Shown: positions 49,057-57,337, counted from the stretch's first letter. The stretch: DNA of 64,000 nt from CADEED01 sp035502995 (GCA_035502995.1 DATJTW010000055.1:28046-92045), one strand, 5' to 3'. The notes: a model not told the origin generated them from the letters alone. Numbers and translations: made by a program.

Positions 49057-50723
49057 TTGGACACGAGGTCGCGCGCGTTCACGCCGAGCCGGCGTGCCGC
49101 GGACAACACGGCGAGCACGGAAGCGGTCGCGATGTTCGCGTGGCGGCCGACGCCGTAGCGGATGCCGGCGATGCCGTCGCGCGCCGCCTCGACGATGGCC
49201 AACGCGGACGCATCGGCGCCCGAACGCAGCGCGCGCTCCTCGTAGTTGTCGATGCGGATCGGCAGCGCCAGCGCGTTCACGGTGGCGGCGATGGGGCCGG
49301 AGCCGACGCCGCGCAGCTTGCGGCGCTCGCCGGCCAGCGTCATCTCGAGCTCGATGCCCTGCTTGTCGCCGTCTTCGAAGAGGTGGTGCGCGTGGTAGGC
49401 GACGTCGTAGTCGATCGTCAGGTACGTCTTCTCGAACAGCTCCCACAGCGCCTGCGCCGATACCTCGCCCTCGGCGGAATCCATGTGCTTCTGCACGATC
49501 GCGCTGAACTCGACCTGCATGCGCCGCGGCATCACGACGCCGTAGTCGCGTTCGAGAAGATAGGCGATGCCGCCCTTGCCCGACTGGCTGTTGACCCGGA
49601 CGATGCTGTCGTAGGTCCGGCCGAGATCGGCGGGATCCACGGGGATGTACGGCACTTCCCACAACGCGCCCGGCTTCTGCGCGGCGAAGCCTTTCTTGAT
49701 CGCGTCCTGGTGCGAACCCGAGAACGCGGTGAACACGAGGTCGCCCACGTACGGATGGCGCGGATGGATCGGCAGCCGCGTCGCCTCTTCCACGGCGCGC
49801 GCGACGGAGTTGATGTCCGAGAAGTCGAGCCCCGGGTGGATGCCCTGCGAGTAGAAGTTCAGCGCCAGCGTGACGAGATCGACGTTGCCCGAACGCTCGC
49901 CGTTGCCGAACAAACAACCTTCGACACGATCGGCACCGGCCAGCAGGCCGAGCTCGGCGGCCGCGATGCCGGTGCCGCGGTCGTTGTGCGTGTGCAGGGA
50001 CAGCACCACGTGTTCACGACGCTCGAGCTTCGTCGACATCCACTCGACCTGGTCCGCATGCACGTTGGGCGTCGCGTTCTCCACCGTGGTCGGGATGTTC
50101 ACGATGATCGGTCGGCCCGGCCCCGCATCCCAGGCGCGGATCGCGGTGTTGCAGGCCTCCAGCGACACCGGCAGCTCGGTCATGCTGAACGTCTCGGGCG
50201 AGTACTCGAGCACCCACTCGGTCTCGGGCTGCGCATCGGTCAGTTGCTTGATCAGCCGCACGTGTTTGTCGACCAGCTGCATCACTTCCGGCACGGTCAG
50301 GCCGAACACGACCTTGCGCCAGACCGGCGCGGTGGCGTTGTAGACGTGCACGATCGCGCGGCGCGCGCCCTTCACGGACTCGATGGTGCGGCGGATCAGC
50401 TCCTCGCGCGCCTGCGTGATCACCATGATGGTGACGTCGTCCGGGATCAGCTTCTGCTCGATGAGGTCGCGGACGGTCTGGAAGTCCGTCTCCGACGCCG
50501 ACGGGAAACCGACCTCGATCTCCTTGAGCCCCACGGCGACGAGCGTCTTGAAGAGGCGCTTCTTCGTCTCCTTGCTCATCGGCTCGAACAGCGCCTGGTT
50601 GCCGTCGCGGAGGTCCGTGCTGCACCACACCGGCACGGTAGTTAGCTGGCGCGACGGCCACTGCCGGTTCGGCAGGTCGATCTTCGGAAACGGGCGGTAC
50701 TTCTGGGACGGATCCTTCAACAT
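49053..50723 (-). CDS. leuA: 2-isopropylmalate synthase (LeuA, long type)
   Basis: First committed step of leucine synthesis: acetyl-CoA plus 2-oxoisovalerate. A 556-aa enzyme of the longer type. TIM barrel with the HMGL signature STDLRDGNQAL near residue 35, metal site LHTHNDRGTG, and a C-terminal LeuA dimerisation/regulatory domain (LRGVGSGPIAATVNAL) that binds leucine. ATG 50723 begins the family-typical MLKDPSQKYRPFP. A Leu-rich leader ORF lies 121 nt upstream. Confidence 0.95.
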   Translation of the reverse strand: MLKDPSQKYRPFPKIDLPNRQWPSRQLTTVPVWCSTDLRDGNQALFEPMSKETKKRLFKTLVAVGLKEIEVGFPSASETDFQTVRDLIEQKLIPDDVTIMVITQAREELIRRTIESVKGARRAIVHVYNATAPVWRKVVFGLTVPEVMQLVDKHVRLIKQLTDAQPETEWVLEYSPETFSMTELPVSLEACNTAIRAWDAGPGRPIIVNIPTTVENATPNVHADQVEWMSTKLERREHVVLSLHTHNDRGTGIAAAELGLLAGADRVEGCLFGNGERSGNVDLVTLALNFYSQGIHPGLDFSDINSVARAVEEATRLPIHPRHPYVGDLVFTAFSGSHQDAIKKGFAAQKPGALWEVPYIPVDPADLGRTYDSIVRVNSQSGKGGIAYLLERDYGVVMPRRMQVEFSAIVQKHMDSAEGEVSAQALWELFEKTYLTIDYDVAYHAHHLFEDGDKQGIELEMTLAGERRKLRGVGSGPIAATVNALALPIRIDNYEERALRSGADASALAIVEAARDGIAGIRYGVGRHANIATASVLAVLSAARRLGVNARDLVSK

Positions 50724-50755
50724 GTCTGCTTCACTCTCTCGGCCGGATGGGCGCG

Positions 50756-50833
50756 ACTCGCGCGCGTGACTTCTCCGCATCATCGCGGTTCGTCAGGGTT
50801 CCCGTCTTGTAGGCGCCGACGGGTGGCGCGAGT
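50756..50833 (-). promoter_or_regulatory. long-range stem in the leuA leader
   Basis: ACTCGCGC just after the leader ORF can pair with GCGCGAGT about 60 nt later, enclosing two small hairpins. No U-tract terminator is visible, so the mechanism is uncertain. Confidence 0.35.
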
Positions 50834-50844
50834 GGATGGTGCGG

Positions 50845-50928
50845 CTAGGCCGCAAGAAGCAGGAGGCCGAGCAGCAGCGAGCCGCGCGGTGCGCGGTAGC
50901 TCGTCGAACGGTGCCCGGAAAAAGCCAT
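50845..50928 (-). CDS. leuL: putative leucine leader peptide of leuA
   Basis: A 27-codon ORF (ATG 50928, TAG 50847-50845) whose end reads SLLLGLLLLAA: seven Leu codons in eight positions using CTG, CTC and CTT. Position upstream of leuA and codon content match a leu attenuation peptide. No strong ribosome site; translation is inferred. Confidence 0.55.
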   Translation of the reverse strand: MAFSGHRSTSYRAPRGSLLLGLLLLAA

Positions 50929-50957
50929 GCGCGGAAACTACCGCAGTCCGTGGCGCG

Positions 50958-50981
50958 GGAAAAGGGGACGCCGCTACTTTT
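50958..50981. repeat. degenerate palindromic element at the panE stop
   Basis: Minus strand AAAAGTAGCGGCGTCCCCTT; the TAG is the panE stop (GAA AAG TAG). Half of the GGGGAC/GTCCCC symmetry is kept, the other half is decayed to GTAGC. Related to the other stop-codon elements. Confidence 0.6.
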
Positions 50982-51858
50982 CGGGCGTCTGCTGGATGCC
51001 TTCGAGCAGCGCGACCATCAGGGCGTTCATCGGGGTGGCCACGCCGTGTTTCGCGCCCAGCCGCACGATGACGCCGTTGCGCGCCTCGATCTCCATCGGC
51101 CGGCCGGCGCGGCGGTCCGCGAGCATGGAGTTGGCGGCGTCCCGGGGTGCGCGGCGTGCGCCGGCGACGATGTCGTCCGGGATCGAGTCCGCGAGCGTCG
51201 CGCCCTCGGCGCGGCCGACGGCGATGCACTCGCGGACGATGGCCCGGATCACCTCGGCGACACCGTCGTGGTGGGCGATGCCGGCGGGCTTGTCGGTCAC
51301 GACGTTCACCGCGCCGGCGCTGTTCAGGCAGAGCTTGCGCCAGACGGCGGTGGTGAAGTCGTCGGTCTGGGTCACGTCGAAGTTGGTGTGCGCGAACAAC
51401 GCGACGAAGTCGGCGCCGTTGGGGCCGGCCGGCACCACGATCTTCGCCGGCCCGCGCTGGATCGTGCGTCCGGGCGCGGTGCGGTCGACGGGCAGGTCGA
51501 TCATCACCGGCACGAGGCGCGCGGGATCGAAGTGCTTCTCGAAGCGCGCCGCCTGTTCGACGCCGTTCTGGATCACGGCGAGCCGCGTGCGCGGGCCGGT
51601 GGCCTTGCCGAACCACGCGTTGGCGGCTTCGCTGTCGTAGGCCTTCGTCGTGACGAGGATCCAGTCGACGGGCGACGCCTGCGACGGGTCGGTCAACTGG
51701 CGCGGCTTGGCGCGGATCACGCCGGACGGCGTCGTGACCTCGAGGGAATCGAACGGCGTGCGTACCGCGACGGTGACGTCGTGTCGATCGTCCTGGGCGA
51801 GCCAGGCCGCCAACGTGGCGCCGATGGCGCCGGGTCCGACGAGGAGGATGTGAGCCAT
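50974..51858 (-). CDS. panE: 2-dehydropantoate 2-reductase (ketopantoate reductase)
   Basis: NADPH-dependent reduction of ketopantoate to pantoate for coenzyme A. A 294-aa protein with Rossmann motif GPGAIGATLAAWL at residue 8, VTTKAYDSEAA, the catalytic-Lys region WRKLCLNSAGAVN and a C-terminal helical domain with RRAGRPMEIEARNG. It could also be a related oxopantoate-family reductase, but the motifs are complete. Confidence 0.9.
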   Translation of the reverse strand: MAHILLVGPGAIGATLAAWLAQDDRHDVTVAVRTPFDSLEVTTPSGVIRAKPRQLTDPSQASPVDWILVTTKAYDSEAANAWFGKATGPRTRLAVIQNGVEQAARFEKHFDPARLVPVMIDLPVDRTAPGRTIQRGPAKIVVPAGPNGADFVALFAHTNFDVTQTDDFTTAVWRKLCLNSAGAVNVVTDKPAGIAHHDGVAEVIRAIVRECIAVGRAEGATLADSIPDDIVAGARRAPRDAANSMLADRRAGRPMEIEARNGVIVRLGAKHGVATPMNALMVALLEGIQQTPEK

Positions 51859-51878
51859 GCGCGATTGCCCCCAAACGA

Positions 51879-51902
51879 AACGGGGCGCCGCAGCGCCCCG
51901 TT
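51879..51902 (-). terminator. terminator of the cox operon
   Basis: AACGGGGCGC and GCGCCCCGTT, 10-bp stem with a 4-nt loop, followed on the minus strand by TTCGTTTG. It lies 20 nt after the coxC stop. Confidence 0.75.
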
Positions 51903-51922
51903 CGTGACCGATGTCTGTCTAC

Positions 51923-52810
51923 TCAGATCCAGTAGACGAAGATGAACAGGCCCAGCCAGACCACGTCGACGAAGTGCCAGTACCAGGCCACCGCCTCGAA
52001 CGCGAAGTGCCGCTGCGGCGTCATGTGGCCGCGCATCGTGCGCAGCCAGATGCACACCAGCATGATGGCGCCGAGCGTCACGTGGAAACCGTGGAAGCCC
52101 GTGAGCATGAAGAACGTCGAACCGTAGATGCCGGTCGACAGCTGCAGGCCCAGCTCGTGGTACGCCTCGGCGTATTCGTGCGCCTGGAGGAAGACGAACA
52201 GGAAGCCGAGCAGGAACGTCAGCGCGAGGAAGATGTTCAGCACGGCGCGGTTGCCGAGCCGCAGCGCGTGGTGCGCGATGGTGATCGTCACGCCCGAGGT
52301 CAGCAGGATCAGCGTGTTGATCGCTGGCAGGCCGAACGCGGGGATGATCTGGAACGTGCCGTCGTCACGCGGACCGAGCTTCGCGGGGCCGTTGGTCGGC
52401 CAGGCGTTCTCGAACAGCGGATGCAGCAGCGTGTTGCCGATGACCTTCGTGCCCTCGCCGCCGAGCCACGGCACGGACAGCGACCGCGCGTAGAACAGCG
52501 CGCCGAAGAACGCCGCGAAGAACATCACCTCGGAGAAGATGAACCACATCATGCCCATGCGGAACGAGCGGTCCACGTCGAGGCCGTAGATACCGCGCTG
52601 GTTCTCGTCGATGACGTCACCGAACCAGCCGATGAACATGTAAACGACCAGCGCGAAGCCGGGCAGCATCGCCCAGGCCGGCAGCCATTCGTTCAGCAGG
52701 CAGATCGCGCCGAGCAGCAGCGTGAAGAACGCCGCGGAGCCGATGATCGGCCACTTGCTCTCGTGGGGGACGTAATACTTTTCGCCGGCGGGGGCGTGTG
52801 CGTCTGACAT
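51923..52810 (-). CDS. coxC: cytochrome c oxidase subunit III
   Basis: A 295-aa integral membrane subunit of aa3-type oxidase with seven helices. Conserved WWFGDVIDE-like GWFGDVIDENQ, MMWFIFSEVMFF and the C-terminal GFHGFHVTLGAIML and WHFVDVVWLGLF. AGGGA precedes ATG 52810. Last gene of the cox operon. Confidence 0.95.
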   Translation of the reverse strand: MSDAHAPAGEKYYVPHESKWPIIGSAAFFTLLLGAICLLNEWLPAWAMLPGFALVVYMFIGWFGDVIDENQRGIYGLDVDRSFRMGMMWFIFSEVMFFAAFFGALFYARSLSVPWLGGEGTKVIGNTLLHPLFENAWPTNGPAKLGPRDDGTFQIIPAFGLPAINTLILLTSGVTITIAHHALRLGNRAVLNIFLALTFLLGFLFVFLQAHEYAEAYHELGLQLSTGIYGSTFFMLTGFHGFHVTLGAIMLVCIWLRTMRGHMTPQRHFAFEAVAWYWHFVDVVWLGLFIFVYWI

Positions 52811-52825
52811 GGAAGATCCCTGTTG

Positions 52826-53368
52826 CTAGTTCAGCGAACCCACTCGCGTGGACTCGTCATAGAAAGTGTACGAAAGCGTGATGCGGTCGACCGAGCGCGG
52901 AATGGCCGGATCGACGACGAAGCGCACGGCCATCGGCCGCGCCTCGTTCACCGCGAACTGCTGCGGCGTGAAACAGAAGCACTCGGTCTTGCGGAAGAAA
53001 CCCGCGGCCTTGCCCGGCGCGATGTTCGGCACGGCCTGCGCCGTGGTCGCGTGCCCGGTGAGGTTGTGCGCGAAGAACTCGGTCTTGTAGAGGCGGCCCG
53101 GGTGGACCTGCAGCGAGGCCACGACCGGGCGGAATTCCCAGTTGCCGACCGACGGCAGCTCGGCGAGGAAATCGACGGTGATCGTGCGCGAGTCGTCGGG
53201 TGCCTCGACGCTCAGGCGCCGTTCGGCCAGCGCCTTCTGGTCGCCGAAGCCGGTGATGTCGCAGAGCACGTCGTACAGCGGCACGAGCGCGAAGCCGAAC
53301 GCGAAGCTGCCCAGTGCGAACACCAGCAGCTTCACCGTCAGCTTCCTGTTCTCGTTCGCCGTCGTCAT
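52826..53368 (-). CDS. ctaG: cytochrome c oxidase assembly protein CtaG/Cox11
   Basis: A 180-aa copper chaperone for the CuB centre. One N-terminal helix (LLVFALGSFAFGFALVPLYDVLC) and a periplasmic immunoglobulin-like domain with the copper-binding CFCF motif in KTECFCFTPQ. Position between coxA and coxC is canonical. Confidence 0.95.
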   Translation of the reverse strand: MTTANENRKLTVKLLVFALGSFAFGFALVPLYDVLCDITGFGDQKALAERRLSVEAPDDSRTITVDFLAELPSVGNWEFRPVVASLQVHPGRLYKTEFFAHNLTGHATTAQAVPNIAPGKAAGFFRKTECFCFTPQQFAVNEARPMAVRFVVDPAIPRSVDRITLSYTFYDESTRVGSLN

Positions 53369-53372
53369 CCGC

Positions 53373-53507
53373 TCAGGCCCGCGACACCGACATCACGATG
53401 AACGCGACGTAGAACGCGAACGCCACGCAGCCGAGGATGATCGCGGAGCGGCGCACGCTGGCGCGCCGCTTCGCGAGTTCTTCGGTGGTGAGCGGCTGCG
53501 GCTGCAC
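53373..53507 (-). CDS. 44-residue single-helix cytochrome oxidase small protein
   Basis: A short ORF from GTG 53507, 2 nt after the coxA stop and 4 nt before ctaG. VQPQPLTTEELAKRRASVRR precedes one membrane helix (AIILGCVAFAFYVAFIVMSV). Such small proteins occur at this place in many proteobacterial cox operons and are annotated as oxidase small assembly proteins. Confidence 0.8.
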   Translation of the reverse strand: MQPQPLTTEELAKRRASVRRSAIILGCVAFAFYVAFIVMSVSRA

Positions 53508-53509
53508 GA

Positions 53510-55138
53510 TCAATGCTGCACGCCACGCGCGACGATTTCACGCGACGGCGGCGGATCCCAGCTGTGGTACGGCGGCGGCGAGCTGAGCTCCCACTCGAGA
53601 CCGTGCGAGCCTTCCCAGACGTGCGAGGTCGCCTTCTGGCCGGCCTTCACGCACTTCCAGATGATGTACGGGAACAGCAGCTGCGAGAGGCCGAAGCCGA
53701 ACGCGCCGATCGACGAGACCATGTTCCAGTCCGCGAACTGCGTGGAGTAGTCCGGGATGCGGCGCGGCATGCCCGCCAGTCCGAGGAAGTGCTGCGGGAA
53801 GAACAACACGTTCACGAAGATCGTCGACAGCCAGAAGTGCCAGTTCGCGAGCTTGATGTCGTACATGTTGCCGGTCCACTTCGGCAGCCAGTAGTACACG
53901 CCGCCCATGATGGCGAACACGGCGCCCGGCACGAGCACGTAGTGGAAGTGCGCCACGACGAAGTACGTGTCGTGATACTGGAAGTCGGCCGGCACCACCG
54001 CGAGCATCAGGCCCGAGAAGCCGCCGATCGTGAACAGGAACAGGAACGACAGCGCGAACAGCATCGGCGGTTCGAACGTCAGCGAGCCCTTCCACATCGT
54101 GGCGGTCCAGTTGAACACCTTCACGCCGGTCGGGATGGAAATCATCATCGTCGACAGCGTGAAGAACAGCTGGCCGGCGAGCGGCATGCCCACCGTGAAC
54201 ATGTGGTGCGCCCAGACGATGAACGAAAGAAAGGCAATAGCGGCCGTGGCGTACACCATTGCGTCGTAGCCGAACAGCGGCTTGCGCGAGAACGTCGGGA
54301 TGATCTCCGAGATGATGCCGAAGGCCGGCAGGATCAGGATGTACACCTCCGGGTGACCGAAGAACCAGAAGATGTGCTGGAACATCACCGGGTCACCGCC
54401 GCCCGACGCCGAGAAGAAGCTCGTGCCGAAGAAGTGGTCCGTCAGCAGCATCGTCACGGCGCCGGCGAGCACCGGCATGGTGGCGATGAGCAGATAGGCC
54501 GTGATCAGCCAGCTCCAGCAGAACAGCGGCATGTTGAGCAGGCCGACGCCCGGCGCGCGCATGTTCATGATCGTGACGACCACGTTGATGGAGCCGAGGA
54601 TCGAGCTCGCGCCCATCAGGTGGATGGCGAAGATGGCCATCGGGAACGAGTCACCGCCCTGCAGCGACAGCGGCGGATACAGCGTCCAGCCGCCGGCCGG
54701 CGCACCGCTCGGCACGAACAGCGTGCCCAGCAGCAGCGTGAACGCGAACGGCAGGATCCAGAACGAGAAGTTGTTGAGACGCGGCAGCGCCATGTCCGGC
54801 GCGCCGACCTGCATCGGGATCATCCAGTTCGCGAGACCCGTCCACGCCGGCATCACGGCGCCGAAGATCATGATCAGCGCGTGCATCGTCGTCATCGAGT
54901 TGAAGAACTGCGGTTCGACGAGCTGCAGGCCCGGCTTGAAGAGCTCGGCGCGGATGACCATCGCCATCAGGCCGCCGACGAAGAACATCACGCAGGCGAA
55001 GATCAGGTACATCGACCCGATGTCCTTGTGATTCGTCGCGAAGACCCAGCGGCGCCAGCCGTGCGCGGGGCCGTGGTGGTCATGGTCGCCGTGGGCGTGA
55101 TCGTGACCGTGGGAATCAGCAGTGTGTTCGTGTGCCAT
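53510..55138 (-). CDS. coxA: cytochrome c oxidase subunit I
   Basis: Catalytic subunit (542 aa) holding heme a and the heme a3-CuB centre. The CuB/Tyr motif HPEVYILILPAFG, the WAHHMFTVG His pair and HFHYVLVPGAVF are present, with twelve helices. The N-terminus MAHEHTADSHGHDHAHGDHD is unusually His-rich. ATG 55138 follows AGAGAAG. Confidence 0.97.
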   Translation of the reverse strand: MAHEHTADSHGHDHAHGDHDHHGPAHGWRRWVFATNHKDIGSMYLIFACVMFFVGGLMAMVIRAELFKPGLQLVEPQFFNSMTTMHALIMIFGAVMPAWTGLANWMIPMQVGAPDMALPRLNNFSFWILPFAFTLLLGTLFVPSGAPAGGWTLYPPLSLQGGDSFPMAIFAIHLMGASSILGSINVVVTIMNMRAPGVGLLNMPLFCWSWLITAYLLIATMPVLAGAVTMLLTDHFFGTSFFSASGGGDPVMFQHIFWFFGHPEVYILILPAFGIISEIIPTFSRKPLFGYDAMVYATAAIAFLSFIVWAHHMFTVGMPLAGQLFFTLSTMMISIPTGVKVFNWTATMWKGSLTFEPPMLFALSFLFLFTIGGFSGLMLAVVPADFQYHDTYFVVAHFHYVLVPGAVFAIMGGVYYWLPKWTGNMYDIKLANWHFWLSTIFVNVLFFPQHFLGLAGMPRRIPDYSTQFADWNMVSSIGAFGFGLSQLLFPYIIWKCVKAGQKATSHVWEGSHGLEWELSSPPPYHSWDPPPSREIVARGVQH

Positions 55139-55167
55139 GTCTGACTTCTCTTCGAATCTTTGAGTGC

Positions 55168-56070
55168 TTACTGGGCGACCGCGGCAGAGCCGGCGGCGGC
55201 GACCGTGTTCGGCGCGCCGGGCGCGACGTCGGCGAGCTTCTGCTCGGCCTTCTTCGCGCGCAGCCACGCGTCGTACTCGGCGGGCGACTTCACTTCGACC
55301 ACGATCGGCATGAAGCCGTGATCCTGGCCGCAGAGCTCGGCGCACTGGCCGCGGTACGTGCCGACCTTGTCCGCGTCGACCTGCACCCAGATCTCGTTCA
55401 CGTAGCCCGGGATCGCGTCCTTCTTCATGCCGAAGGCCGGCACCCACCAGGCGTGGATGACGTCCTGCGCGGTGAGCAGGAAGCGGATCTTCTGGCCGGC
55501 CGGGACGACCAGCGGGTTGTCGACGTTGAGCAGGTAGTGCTCGACGGACTTCGGATCGACGCCCGAGCCGAGGCGGCGCGCGGCGTTGCTGTCACGGTCC
55601 AGCGTCGAGAAGAAGCTGACGTTCTCGCCGAGGTACTCGTATTCCCACTTCCACTGGTAGCCCGTGACCTTGATGTTCAGGTCGACGTTGCCCATGTCCT
55701 CGATCTCGATCAGCGTGTGCGCGATCGGAACGGCCATGCCGATGAGGATCATGATCGGGATGACGGTCCACACGATCTCGACCTTGGTGCTGTGGACCAG
55801 CGTGGTGTCCGGCTGCGCGCCCTTCGAGCGGCGGAACTTCAGCAGCGAGTAGATCATCACGCCGAACACGACCACCGCGAGGGCGACGCAGACCCACATG
55901 ATGAGCATGTGCAGGCTGTAGATCTTCCTGCTGAGGATGGTCACACCCTCCGTCATGTTGAGACCGCCCCAGCCTTCGGCGTGTGCGACGCCGGCCAGCA
56001 GGGCGAACAGGGAGACGGCGGCGGCCTGCAATCCGCGGCGCGCGTAGGCGTTCTTCATGTGAAAGCTCAT
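55168..56070 (-). CDS. coxB: cytochrome c oxidase subunit II
   Basis: A 300-aa subunit with signal peptide (LQAAAVSLFALLAGVAHA), two membrane helices and a cupredoxin domain. CuA ligands sit in WVPAFGMKKDAIPG and GQCAELCGQDHGFMP (two Cys, His, Met), with VTGYQWKWEYEY the electron-entry aromatic patch. No C-terminal heme c domain. First gene of the cox operon. Confidence 0.96.
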   Translation of the reverse strand: MSFHMKNAYARRGLQAAAVSLFALLAGVAHAEGWGGLNMTEGVTILSRKIYSLHMLIMWVCVALAVVVFGVMIYSLLKFRRSKGAQPDTTLVHSTKVEIVWTVIPIMILIGMAVPIAHTLIEIEDMGNVDLNIKVTGYQWKWEYEYLGENVSFFSTLDRDSNAARRLGSGVDPKSVEHYLLNVDNPLVVPAGQKIRFLLTAQDVIHAWWVPAFGMKKDAIPGYVNEIWVQVDADKVGTYRGQCAELCGQDHGFMPIVVEVKSPAEYDAWLRAKKAEQKLADVAPGAPNTVAAAGSAAVAQ

Positions 56071-56087
56071 CTATGACCTCGAGAAAA

Positions 56088-56585
56088 CTATTCGGGTGAG
56101 CCATCGCTCGGCAAAGCCGGCGAATGGTTCATGCCACCAATCAGGCGCCGCAACTCGGCGGCAAGCCGGTGGCGCTCCTCCTCTGACAGAAACCGACCCA
56201 CCTCACAGCTCCGGCCGTGCGACTCGATGACGAGCTGGCCGCGGTGGAGGGGTGAAATCGGGCGGCGGATTTTAACCCGTGCCCAGTGGCGCGGGAACAC
56301 GAAACGCTTTGTTTCGCCACGCGAATACGCGATCACCACCTGTTCCGCGGAAACATCGATCGTTTCGTGGTGATGGCGCCTTTGCATATTCGTGTACAGC
56401 GCCCAGCCGAGCAGCGCCAATTCGGCGCCGGCGAACGGCAGCACGGGCCAGAAGCCGAGAAACGTCGCCGCGCCCGCGACGGCGAACGTCGGAATGCACA
56501 CCGACACGAAGAACAGGCCAGCGCCGCGCGGGCTCAGCGAGCAATGCGGCGTCAGGTCGAAGTGATGCATGGCGGCGGCTAGCAC
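56088..56585 (-). CDS. DUF2244 family membrane protein
   Basis: A 165-aa protein with two adjacent helices (LFFVSVCIPTFAVAGAATFLGFWPVLPFAGAELALLGWALY read in parts) and a soluble tail with RFVFPRHWARVKIRRP, the DUF2244 pattern. GTG 56585 is preferred to ATG 56570 because TATAGT stands 8 nt before it. It is 17 nt upstream of coxB and often accompanies oxidase genes. Confidence 0.85.
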   Translation of the reverse strand: MLAAAMHHFDLTPHCSLSPRGAGLFFVSVCIPTFAVAGAATFLGFWPVLPFAGAELALLGWALYTNMQRRHHHETIDVSAEQVVIAYSRGETKRFVFPRHWARVKIRRPISPLHRGQLVIESHGRSCEVGRFLSEEERHRLAAELRRLIGGMNHSPALPSDGSPE

Positions 56586-56593
56586 GGGGCGCG

Positions 56594-56599
56594 ACTATA
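56594..56599 (-). promoter_or_regulatory. -10-like box TATAGT before DUF2244/cox
   Basis: Eight bases (CGCGCCCC) separate it from GTG 56585; may drive the DUF2244-cox operon from a leaderless message. Confidence 0.45.
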
Positions 56600-56620
56600 C
56601 CAGCCAATTTGCAGGCCAAC

Positions 56621-57337
56621 TCAGGGACTTACGAGATTTTTCGCAGCTTCGATCGCCCACTCGGGGAGAGCCTTGCCGGGATGGCTTTTCGCGTCGCTTC
56701 CCGTCGGGACGATCGCCAGCGGCGCGACGCCGAAACGCGTCGTCAGCGTGTCGATGTTCTCTGCGCACAGCGGCATCCGCGACTCGAGCTCGTTCGCGAT
56801 CCAGCCGCCGAACGACAGCCCGCGCGCCCGAATGCCGTCGCGCGTCAGCAGCGCGTGGTTCAGGCAGCCGAGCCGCATGCCCACGACGAGGACCACCGGC
56901 AGCGCCAGGACCTCGGCGATGTCGGCCATCGTGCCGGTGGCCGACGTCGGCGCGAGCCAGCCGCCCGCGCCTTCGACGATGAGCACGTCCGAGCGCGCGG
57001 CGAGCCGCCCGTACGACGCGAGGATGGTTTCGTGCCGGATGCTGACCCCGTCGGCGCGCGCGGCGAGATGCGGCGATGCCGGCGTCGAGAGCAGCCACGG
57101 ATTCACGTCCGCGTACGCGGCGGGCACATTGCTCGCGGCCGACAACTCGAGCGCGTCGTCGTTGCGTGGCCCGTCGGGTGTGTGGATCGCGCCGGCCGCG
57201 ACCGGCTTCATCACGGCGGTGCGCAGGCCGCGCGCGACCAGCGCGTGAACGATCGCGACGGAGACCAGCGTCTTGCCGACGCCCGTGTCCGTGCCGGTGA
57301 TGAAAAAACCCTTGTTTTTCCGGGTCGGCGACATCAT
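56621..57337 (-). CDS. bioD: dethiobiotin synthetase
   Basis: ATP-dependent closure of the ureido ring to give dethiobiotin. A 238-aa P-loop protein: GTDTGVGKTLVS at residue 15, MKPVAAGA, and VEGAGGWLAP. The ATGATG start overlaps the bioC stop (first ATG 57337 used). Confidence 0.94.
   Translation of the reverse strand: MMSPTRKNKGFFITGTDTGVGKTLVSVAIVHALVARGLRTAVMKPVAAGAIHTPDGPRNDDALELSAASNVPAAYADVNPWLLSTPASPHLAARADGVSIRHETILASYGRLAARSDVLIVEGAGGWLAPTSATGTMADIAEVLALPVVLVVGMRLGCLNHALLTRDGIRARGLSFGGWIANELESRMPLCAENIDTLTTRFGVAPLAIVPTGSDAKSHPGKALPEWAIEAAKNLVSP

Noticed and set aside
53513..55144. A 543-codon plus-strand frame opposite coxA
   Set aside because: Antisense shadow; coxA is unmistakable.
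56594..56635. bioO-type BirA operator near bioD
   Set aside because: No matching long palindrome was seen here or in the bioB-comF gap.
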